DNA from: Actinophytocola sp045807065
Lineage (GTDB): Bacteria > Actinomycetota > Actinomycetes > Mycobacteriales > Pseudonocardiaceae
DNA: 20,691 nt
Reading direction: 5' to 3'
NCBI RefSeq assembly: GCF_045807065.1
Contig: NZ_JBJMIE010000482.1
Coordinates: 1-20,691 of the forward strand
Position numbers and translations under genes: made by a program. The notes under the pieces are model-generated. The model had not been told where the DNA came from and made no database searches. It was given only the letters and a program-made list of their open reading frames with translations. Below, one piece after another: positions 14,902 to 20,691 of the stretch. How positions within the stretch are numbered: position 1 is the first letter of the stretch; the number at the start of each line of letters is the position of its first letter.

Positions 14902-17900
14902 CTATGCGGATCGGTGCGTGGACGGGCGTTCGGGCAGGTCCGCGGGCGTGATGTGGGGGAAGAAGGCGCGACCGTCCACAGTAGACATACGAGTGAACAG
15001 GTGGCCGAATGCCTCCGTGATTGCCCTGGTCTCGGGGTTTTTCGCGCGTAGTGTCGGGATCGCGGTAGTGGTGGGGGCGCAGTCCTCGGTCATGGGGGTC
15101 AGGACCGCGTCCGGGCCCAGTTCTACGAAGGTTCTCACGCCTCGGGTGGTCAGGGTGGTCACCGCGTCGGTGAAGCGGACCGGAGATCTGGTCTGTTCGG
15201 CCCAGTAGCGCGGGGTCAGGTCCGCTTCGGTGCCGGTCATCGTCGAGATCAACGGGATCGTCGGAGGGTGGTGGGGGATGGTTGCGGCTATGGCCTCGAA
15301 CTTCGGCAGTATCGGGGTCATCAGTGGGGAGTGGAACGCGTGGGAGACGGGCAGGGGCTGGGTCTTGCGGCCCCGGTCGGCCAGTTCTTCCGCCGCTGCC
15401 AGGGTTGCGGCCGACTCGCCCGAGAGGACCAGCGACGTTGGGCCGTTGACCGCCGCTATCGCCACCGTGGGCGACAGGAGTGGCGCCACCTCGGCCTCCG
15501 TCGCCTCCACTGCCACCATCGCGCCGCCTCGGGGGAGGGCCTGCATCAGGCGGGCGCGGGCGGCTACCAGGTGGGCGGCGTCCGCCAGCGACCACACGCC
15601 TGCGGCATGTGCGGCCGCCAGTTCGCCCACCGAGTGGCCCGCTACGTAGTCCGGGTGCACCTCCCACGACTCCAGCAGGCGGAACAGTGCCACCTCCAGG
15701 GCGAACAGCGCCGGCTGCGCGAACTCCGTCTCGTGCAGGGCCTCCGTGTTGAGCACCTCGGTCAGCGGGCGGGGTAGGTGGGGGTCCAGTGCCGCGCACG
15801 CCTCGCCGAACGCCTCCGCGAACACCGGGAACGTCGCCGCCAGTTCGGTGCCCATGCCCACGTGTTGGGCGCCCTGCCCGGTGAACAGGAACGCGACGGG
15901 GTCTTCGGTGGCCACTGTGGACGGTGTAGACGCCAGACCTGCCAGCAGTTCCGCGCGGTCGGCGCCCACCGCCGCGGCTCGGTGCCGGGCTGGTTCGGAC
16001 CGCGGTAGCGCCGCGCCCACCGCGGCCACGTCCACGTCGCCGACGGTCGACGCCAGCCACGCCGCCTTCTCCCGCAGGGCCTGTTCGGTTTCCGCGGACA
16101 GCAGCCACGGGATGACCGGTGGTGCGGTGAGTGGCTCGATCGGCGGTGCTGCCTCGATGGTCATGCCGGGCAGGGCCACCGTCTGGCCACGGGCACCCAT
16201 GATGGCCTCGACGACCGACTTCGAGTCCACAGCAGACCGCGTCGAGGCGCGCAGTACCGCCAGTACCGGGTGGCCGTTCGCCGTTGCCACCGGCAGGCTT
16301 TCCAGCACCAGCATGCCCGCGACCGCTGTCGTGCAGTCGCCCGACGACACCGCCTGGATGGCCAGGCTCAGGGCGGCCGCCGAGCCGGAGGCGAACACCG
16401 CGGTGTCCGGGCCACGCCAGGAACTCGGCTCCACGCGGCCCATCGCCACGATCGCTACCGGGTGCTCCTGCCACCGCGGGGTTTCCGCGGGCTCCGGCGC
16501 CGGGGCGATGTCGAGGAGGTCCAGCAGGTGGTCGGCCAGGGCGTCCGGGGTCGGGTGGTCGGTCACCACGTGTGCCGGGAGGTCCAGACCGGTCGCCACG
16601 CACAGGCGGGTGCACAGCCGCACCGTCGTCACCCAGTCCAGGGCCAGTTCCTGGACGGGTTTGCCCAGGACGCCGGTGATCTCCTGGTGGACGACGTCCC
16701 GCAGCACCTGGCGGCGGTCGTCCGCGGCCAGTACCCGCTCACGCAACGCCGCGCGGACCGCGTCGGCCGCCTGGGCGCCGCGCAGGCCCGCCACCACGCA
16801 CGGTTCCGTCGCCGCCAGTGCGGCGTCCAGCATGCCCGGACGCCACGACGCCGGCAGCTCGGTGAAGCCCGGGCGCGTCCACGTCACGGCCACCGCCGGC
16901 AGCTCGAGTGCGTGCCGGTGGCGGACCAGTGCCTCGCCGACGGCCGTCGCCGCGGCGTCCGTCCCGGCGGACAGCAGTACGAACGCGGAGAGGGGGTGCG
17001 CCAGCGACGCCTCGTGCAGGGCCATCGCCTCGGCGGCGGACAGGTCCACGCCGATGACCGCGTTCACCGGGTGCTCGTCGAGCGAGGTGGTCAGCTCGGT
17101 CACCTCGTGCGCCTCGACCAGGTGGTGAGCCAGGGCCTCGTCCCCGCCGACCACCACCACCGCGCCGTGCAGCGGCGGGCCCGCGGAGGCGGCCGGTACC
17201 GACGTGTAGTTGGGGCGCAACAGCTCCCCGGCCCGCACGGCCAGCTCCTCCTCGCCCGACGCGACGGCCGCCGCCAGCAGGTCCTCGGTCACCGCGTCGG
17301 CGTCCACCAGCACCAGGCGGCCGGGGTGGCGCAGCTGCTGCGCGCGGCCCACGCCCCACGCGACGGCCCGGGCCGGGTCGGGGGCGTAGCCGCCGGCGTG
17401 CGTCGCGCCGTGGGTCAGCAGGACCAGGCGCGGGTCGGTGTGCTCGGCCAGCCACGCCACGACCAGGGCCGCCAGCGTGTCGGCGTCGTCGACGACGAAG
17501 CCGGGCGCGTCGATGCCGCTGGTCAGCTCCGCCGGGCCGGCCACCGCCCAGTCGCCCGGGGTCGCGGCGGGCTCGGGCAGCGGCTCCCAGTGCTGGGCGA
17601 ACAGCGTGTCGTGCGTGCCGGCGGCCACCCCGAGCAGGCGCGCCGGCAGGCCGGGTAATCGGTGGCGCAGCGGCGAACCCGTGGCCGTGCGCGGGATCGC
17701 CCGCACCCCGTACAGCTCGGCCGGCACCGCGGCCGCGGGCAGTGCCGCCCGGCACGCCGCGAACAGGTCGACCGCGTCGACACCGTCGGCGACCACGTAC
17801 GCGACCGGGCCGCCCGCGATCGCCGCGTCGCGAACACCCTCGACCGACCGCAGCGCGGCGTCGATCTGCTCCAGGCGGACCACCTCGTCGGCCACCCTGA

Positions 17901-18942
17901 TCAGGTCGGTGGCGCGCCCGGTGACCGTCAGGCGGCCGGCCTCGTCGACCGTGCCGAGATCCCCCGTGTGGTACCAGCCCGCCGGCACGGTCGGGCCGCT
18001 CACCAGGATCTCGCCGTCGTCGGCGAGGCGCACGATCACACCGGGGAGCGGCACCAGACCGTCGTTGCCCGGCCGGCTCATCGCGACCGGTCCGGCCGCC
18101 TCGGTGATCGTGTACACGGTCAGCAGGGGCAGACGCGTGTTCGGCCGACCCGGACCGACCAGCAGGCCGAACCGGACACTCGGCGACACCCGCTGCAGCT
18201 GCGCCAGCAGCGCCGCGTTGGCGGCCACCACCGTGCTCTGCTGCTCGGCGAGCGCGTGCCGCACCTCGGTGCTGTTCAGGCCGGCGGCGAGCCAGACCGA
18301 CGCACCGGTCGCGACGGCCGCGAACACGTGCGCGACCCCGCAGTGCAGCGGCAGCGCCCACAGGAGACGATGCGCCGCCGACAGCACGTCCGCGTACGAG
18401 CCCAGTGCCGACCACAGGACGTTGCGCTGGCTGGACGGCACCGTGCGGCGCGAACCCGTCACTCCCGCCGTGTGGCAGAGGAAGGACACGCCGTCGAGGT
18501 CGATCCCGTCCCGTGCCGCGGAAATCGGGTCGGTCGTCGCCAGCATCTCGTAGTCGAGCGCGGCACCGTCGTACGGCCCGTCGACGATGAGCGTCCGGGG
18601 TGACACCCGCGTCGCCCCCGTCGCGTCGGTGATCACCGTACTGGCGCCCGCGAGCAGCCGGTGCAGCTCTCGGTCGTCCACCGTGGAGTCGAGCGGTACG
18701 GCCACCGCGCCGGCCCGCACCGCGGCGAGGACGCTTTCGACGCCCGCGACGCCGTCGAGCAGGACGGCGACGCGGTCGGCCGGGCGCACCCCCAGATCGG
18801 CGAGGTGCCCGGCCAACCGCTCGGTGCGGGCGGCCAGCTCCGCGTGCGTCACCTCGCGCCGGACGTCGGCGAAGGCGATGCCGGTGCGGGTGGCCGCCGC
18901 CCGCAGCAGTTCGGGCAGCGGCCGGAGCTGCTCGGTACGCAC
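14902..18942 (-). CDS. Degenerate modular PKS: ligase-like / KR-like / ACP-like / truncated KS / intact acyltransferase
   Basis: The domains of this 1346-residue protein are as follows. Residues 1-435 are an AMP-dependent ligase with a degraded P-loop (HTAGVTGSRR, 157-166) and Ser423 where the catalytic Lys of the last motif should be (RTATGSPLRH), though YHTGDL (324-329) remains. Residues 460-720 resemble the two halves of a ketoreductase (AWGVGRAQQLRHPGRLVLVD) without the catalytic Tyr. Residues 740-810 are an ACP in which the phosphopantetheine Ser is Trp770 (LALDWVTTVRL). Residues 825-935 are a ketosynthase remnant of about 110 residues without active Cys or His motifs. Residues 1015-1290 form a complete acyltransferase with GHSVGE (Ser1104) and HAFH (1201-1204), the malonyl-CoA signature. 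It ends at the post-AT linker (ADLPERP). GTG 18942 starts 3 bp after the SARP stop. It may be a relic or a scaffold with one live AT. Confidence 0.85.
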   Translation of the reverse strand: MRTEQLRPLPELLRAAATRTGIAFADVRREVTHAELAARTERLAGHLADLGVRPADRVAVLLDGVAGVESVLAAVRAGAVAVPLDSTVDDRELHRLLAGASTVITDATGATRVSPRTLIVDGPYDGAALDYEMLATTDPISAARDGIDLDGVSFLCHTAGVTGSRRTVPSSQRNVLWSALGSYADVLSAAHRLLWALPLHCGVAHVFAAVATGASVWLAAGLNSTEVRHALAEQQSTVVAANAALLAQLQRVSPSVRFGLLVGPGRPNTRLPLLTVYTITEAAGPVAMSRPGNDGLVPLPGVIVRLADDGEILVSGPTVPAGWYHTGDLGTVDEAGRLTVTGRATDLIRVADEVVRLEQIDAALRSVEGVRDAAIAGGPVAYVVADGVDAVDLFAACRAALPAAAVPAELYGVRAIPRTATGSPLRHRLPGLPARLLGVAAGTHDTLFAQHWEPLPEPAATPGDWAVAGPAELTSGIDAPGFVVDDADTLAALVVAWLAEHTDPRLVLLTHGATHAGGYAPDPARAVAWGVGRAQQLRHPGRLVLVDADAVTEDLLAAAVASGEEELAVRAGELLRPNYTSVPAASAGPPLHGAVVVVGGDEALAHHLVEAHEVTELTTSLDEHPVNAVIGVDLSAAEAMALHEASLAHPLSAFVLLSAGTDAAATAVGEALVRHRHALELPAVAVTWTRPGFTELPASWRPGMLDAALAATEPCVVAGLRGAQAADAVRAALRERVLAADDRRQVLRDVVHQEITGVLGKPVQELALDWVTTVRLCTRLCVATGLDLPAHVVTDHPTPDALADHLLDLLDIAPAPEPAETPRWQEHPVAIVAMGRVEPSSWRGPDTAVFASGSAAALSLAIQAVSSGDCTTAVAGMLVLESLPVATANGHPVLAVLRASTRSAVDSKSVVEAIMGARGQTVALPGMTIEAAPPIEPLTAPPVIPWLLSAETEQALREKAAWLASTVGDVDVAAVGAALPRSEPARHRAAAVGADRAELLAGLASTPSTVATEDPVAFLFTGQGAQHVGMGTELAATFPVFAEAFGEACAALDPHLPRPLTEVLNTEALHETEFAQPALFALEVALFRLLESWEVHPDYVAGHSVGELAAAHAAGVWSLADAAHLVAARARLMQALPRGGAMVAVEATEAEVAPLLSPTVAIAAVNGPTSLVLSGESAATLAAAEELADRGRKTQPLPVSHAFHSPLMTPILPKFEAIAATIPHHPPTIPLISTMTGTEADLTPRYWAEQTRSPVRFTDAVTTLTTRGVRTFVELGPDAVLTPMTEDCAPTTTAIPTLRAKNPETRAITEAFGHLFTRMSTVDGRAFFPHITPADLPERPSTHRSA

Positions 18943-18945
18943 AGG

Positions 18946-19716
18946 TCAGGCCGCGACGGCGGAGACCTGGATGGCCGCGTCGTGCTCGAGGATCCGCTGC
19001 TGCAGCTCCCGCAGCTCGCGGCCCGGCTCGAGACCGAGCCCGTCGATGAGCGCCTCGCGGGTGCGGCGGTAGATCCGCAGGGCGTCGGCCTGCCGGCCGG
19101 ATCGGTACAGCGCCAGCATGAACTGCAGGCACAGCCGCTCGCGCAGCGGCTCGGTCGAGGTGAGGACCTCCAGCTCCGGCGTGATCTCCCGGTGCCGCCC
19201 GCACGCCAGCTCGGCGTCGAGGCGGTCCTCCAGTGCGGACAGCCGCTCGTCCTCGATGGCCGCCAGCTCGGACCAGTTGATGCCGGTCTCCACCAGGTCG
19301 GCCAGCGCGTGCCCACGCCAGAGCGACAGCGCGTCGCGCAGCAACTCCACGCCGTGGGCGGGCATTCCGCCGGTGATGGCGGTCCGGCCCTCGCGGACGA
19401 GCGCGCGGAACCGGTACAGGTCAACGGTGTTCGTGTCGACGCGCAGCTGGTAGCCGGGCGCGTGCGTGTGCAGTGCCGGTGCGTCGGCGTGGTTCGCGAG
19501 CATGCGCCGGATCGCGGACACCGCGTTCTGGACCATCTTGCGCGCCGTGGGCGGCGGGTTGCCCTCCCACATCGCCTGCAGGATATGGCTTGTCGGCACG
19601 ACCTTGTTGGCGTGCAACACGAGATACCCGAGGATCGCCCGCTGCTTGACCCCGCCCAGCTCCAGCTGGACGCCGCCCGCGGTGACCTCGGTCGAACCGA
19701 GAACAGAGAACTGCAT
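18946..19716 (-). CDS. SARP family transcriptional activator
   Basis: At 256 residues this has normal length for a small SARP. Residues 1-90 are the OmpR-like winged-helix DNA-binding domain (MQFSVLGSTEV, GVKQRAILGYLVLHANKVVP, KMVQNAVSAIRRML); residues 95-245 are the bacterial transcriptional activation domain (VDLYRFRALVREGR, ELEVLTSTEPLRERLCLQFM, LYRSGRQADALRIYRRTREAL). SARPs switch on secondary-metabolite clusters by binding direct repeats near -35 boxes. The start is ATG 19716, with GGAGAAAG just upstream; the frame is open further upstream, but that extension crosses the repeat-rich control region and does not look like SARP sequence. The stop is 3 bp before the PKS gene, so the two are co-transcribed and probably coupled, which is unusual because the regulator leads its own target operon. 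Confidence 0.93.
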   Translation of the reverse strand: MQFSVLGSTEVTAGGVQLELGGVKQRAILGYLVLHANKVVPTSHILQAMWEGNPPPTARKMVQNAVSAIRRMLANHADAPALHTHAPGYQLRVDTNTVDLYRFRALVREGRTAITGGMPAHGVELLRDALSLWRGHALADLVETGINWSELAAIEDERLSALEDRLDAELACGRHREITPELEVLTSTEPLRERLCLQFMLALYRSGRQADALRIYRRTREALIDGLGLEPGRELRELQQRILEHDAAIQVSAVAA

Positions 19717-19766
19717 GATCTTTCTCCGAGTCCGAGAACCGGTCGCAGCGAGCTTGGCACCGCATG

Positions 19767-20024
19767 TCATCGCCCGGGAACCCCCGAGGTCACGAATCGT
19801 GAAATTCTCACGGGAACCGGTGAACGCGACACCGGTGAACCATTCACGACCGGTGAATGAGAAAGCGGCGAGCCGTTGATGAGCGAGGAACTTGTCGCCG
19901 CGCACCCGGTGCCGCACAGTTGAGTCAGGTGGTGCTCCCCATGGCAGGCCCACCGCCGGGGCGAGGCAGACGCACCGGCGGTGGCGCCAACGAAACACCG
20001 ACCAGGCAGCCGCGCTGCCACCAC
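19767..20024 (-). CDS. Possible small protein or leader peptide upstream of SARP (doubtful)
   Basis: An 85-codon frame starts at GTG 20024, nine bases after a perfect AAAGGAGG (complement of 20034-20041), and ends 50 bp before the SARP gene. The predicted product has four Cys and a repetitive C-terminus (NGSPLSHSP, then NGSPVSRSP) created by the TTCACCGG repeats. Third-position GC bias is weak and I recognise no family. The ribosome site may be a coincidence of the hairpin stem. It could be a real small secreted or leader peptide, but non-coding is more likely. Confidence 0.2.
   Translation of the reverse strand: MVAARLPGRCFVGATAGASASPRRWACHGEHHLTQLCGTGCAATSSSLINGSPLSHSPVVNGSPVSRSPVPVRISRFVTSGVPGR
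19790..19859. promoter_or_regulatory. Cluster of palindromes and TTCACCGG repeats upstream of the SARP gene
   Basis: Within 70 bp, 74-143 bases before the SARP start, there are three inverted repeats: TCACGA-A-TCGTGA (19790-19802), CGTGA-AATTC-TCACG (19798-19812, sharing a half-site with the first) and CATTCAC-GACCG-GTGAATG (19841-19859). There are also three direct copies of ACCGGTGAA at 19816, 19831 and 19849 (spacing 15 and 18). The half-site TCAC/GTGA is common to all. This looks like a multi-site operator for a dimeric regulator. Confidence 0.55.
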
Positions 20025-20036
20025 CAGCGGCTGCCT
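20004..20036 (+). terminator. Strong hairpin followed by a short T tract
   Basis: AGGCAGCCGC and GCGGCTGCCT form a perfect 10-bp stem with a 13-base loop, and TTTT follows at 20039-20042. It reads as a plus-strand terminator, although no convincing plus-strand gene lies upstream. On the minus strand its base carries a perfect AAAGGAGG. Confidence 0.45.
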
Positions 20037-20170
20037 CCTTTTACGTCATCCCATTCACCCGCGGTCACCACGAATTCCACCGGCCGGTAACTCCGCCCTC
20101 GCGTGCGGGGTTCCTCTGGCTGGTTCTCATGGCCCACATACGACCGCACTGCCTATTCTCGCCGGGAGGT

Positions 20171-20185
20171 CGGGGGAAAACCCCG
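20171..20185 (+). promoter_or_regulatory. Small hairpin in the 5' leader of the exported-protein gene
   Basis: CGGGG-GAAAA-CCCCG is a 5-bp stem with a 5-base loop, 23 bases before ATG 20209. A -10-like TATTCT (20154-20159) lies upstream, so the hairpin would be at or near the mRNA 5' end. No function can be assigned. Confidence 0.3.
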
Positions 20186-20208
20186 GTAGTCCACATGGGA
20201 CGGAAACG

Positions 20209-20691
20209 ATGAAGACGTTGACGAAGCTCGGGGCGTTCGCACTGGCTCTGGTGCTGGTGTTCGGAAGCGCCTACGTGGTCGGCAGGATCGCCGGACCGGC
20301 GGCCGCCGCCCCGGCTCCGACGGCCGCCGCGGCCGAGGTCGAGCCAGCGGCGAGCGGTCTGGAGATGACGTCGGAGAGCATGGAGATCAAGGTGCTCACC
20401 GACTCGGTGCGGGCCGGGGTTCCGGTGACGTTCGCCTTCCAGATCCTGCAGTACGACGGCACGCCGCTGGTGAAGTACAAGGCGCAGCACGACAAGCTGC
20501 TGCACCTGATCGTCGCGCGGCGCGACCTCACCAACTTCCAGCACGTGCACCCCAACCTCGGCCCGGACGGGGTCTGGCGGGTGCCGCTGACCTTCCCGGA
20601 GGCCGGCGAGTACAAGGTCTTCGCCGACTTCTTCCCGCTGTGGGGCGTCCACAACGCGGTCGTCGGCTCGGACGTCTCGGTGGCGGGCGAC
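20209..20691 (+). CDS. Exported, His-rich protein, possibly metal-associated (3' end outside the window)
   Basis: The first 161 residues are present and the frame runs off the window. The N-terminus is a signal peptide or membrane anchor: Lys2 and Lys6, hydrophobic LGAFALALVLVFGSAYVV (7-24), then an Ala/Pro-rich tether to about residue 50. From about 58 onward it is a beta-rich, immunoglobulin-like extracytoplasmic domain (IKVLTDSVRAGVPVTFAFQI, LTFPEAGEYKVFADFF). Four histidines cluster at H94, H99, H112 and H114 (KAQHDKLLHLIVARRDL, FQHVHP). Similar actinobacterial proteins are, as I recall, often annotated with heavy-metal or YtkA-like domains near copper genes; metal binding is inferred from the histidines only. 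ATG 20209 follows GGGACGGA. The missing C-terminus may hold the domain that would settle the function. Confidence 0.75.
   Translation, partial: MKTLTKLGAFALALVLVFGSAYVVGRIAGPAAAAPAPTAAAAEVEPAASGLEMTSESMEIKVLTDSVRAGVPVTFAFQILQYDGTPLVKYKAQHDKLLHLIVARRDLTNFQHVHPNLGPDGVWRVPLTFPEAGEYKVFADFFPLWGVHNAVVGSDVSVAGD

Larger units (their letters stand above)
19717..20208. other. Divergent intergenic control region between SARP and exported-protein genes
   Basis: These 492 bases separate two genes transcribed away from each other. They contain the palindrome cluster at 19790-19859, a 10-bp-stem hairpin at 20004-20036, another CATTCAC at 20052-20058, a -10-like TATTCT at 20154-20159 and a small hairpin at 20171-20185 in front of the plus-strand gene. 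An 85-codon minus-strand frame (20024 down to 19767) is the only open frame there with a good ribosome site; I am not convinced that it is a gene. Confidence 0.6.

Noticed and set aside
14837..16615. A 592-codon minus-strand frame overlapping the PKS acyltransferase
   Set aside because: It is a shifted frame of the PKS gene with Gly/Arg/Pro-rich nonsense; the AT motifs are in the other frame.
12816..18942. A radical SAM gene expected for a classical FxSxx system
   Set aside because: I looked for CxxxCxxC in the genes of this region and found none; it may lie elsewhere in the genome, but it is not in this window.

Overview
The window reads as high-GC actinomycete chromosome. Third codon positions are mostly G or C, GTG and TTG starts occur, several genes look leaderless, and it carries a SARP regulator, a modular polyketide synthase relic, an Fxs-type peptide system and a VMAP-type conflict cassette. 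The mix suggests a filamentous actinomycete, perhaps Pseudonocardiaceae (inference only; there is no rRNA or other taxonomic marker).

Layout. (1) 1-4333, plus strand: the 3' end of an unknown gene, a CYTH-CHAD phosphate-binding protein, a transglutaminase-like protein and glutamate decarboxylase. These are ordinary single genes, at least two with -10-like boxes placed for leaderless transcripts. (2) 4590-12754, plus strand: a compact four-gene cassette. It encodes a class III cyclase-like protein with a 9 x 8-residue repeat linker and a C-terminal effector-associated domain (EAD); a VMAP protein (EAD2-like N-terminus plus VMAP-C); a MoxR AAA+ ATPase; and a 1459-residue vWA-like/NB-ARC/TPR protein whose C-terminal 846 residues look like FxsT of the FxSxx-COOH system. 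(3) 12816-14811, minus strand, convergent with FxsT: a 62-residue FxsA-like precursor peptide ending LGSRH, overlapped by a stand-alone HExxH peptide-modification protein. No radical SAM enzyme is present. (4) 14902-19716, minus strand: a SARP activator followed after 3 bp by a 1346-residue PKS-like protein. Its ligase, KR, ACP and KS domains have lost their key residues while the acyltransferase is intact. (5) 19717-20208: an intergenic control region with a cluster of palindromes and TTCACCGG repeats. (6) 20209-end, plus strand: the 5' part of an exported, His-rich protein.

How it may work together (inference). The cyclase-like protein would dock on VMAP through paired EADs. The MoxR ATPase and vWA protein would set the switch, and the NB-ARC/TPR arm would act as the sensor. 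The FxsA-like peptide and HExxH enzyme next door are the expected genomic partners of FxsT. Together they look like a radical-SAM-free Fxs variant joined to a VMAP ternary conflict system, which is the most promising novelty here. The inactivated PKS with a live malonyl-type AT is the second.
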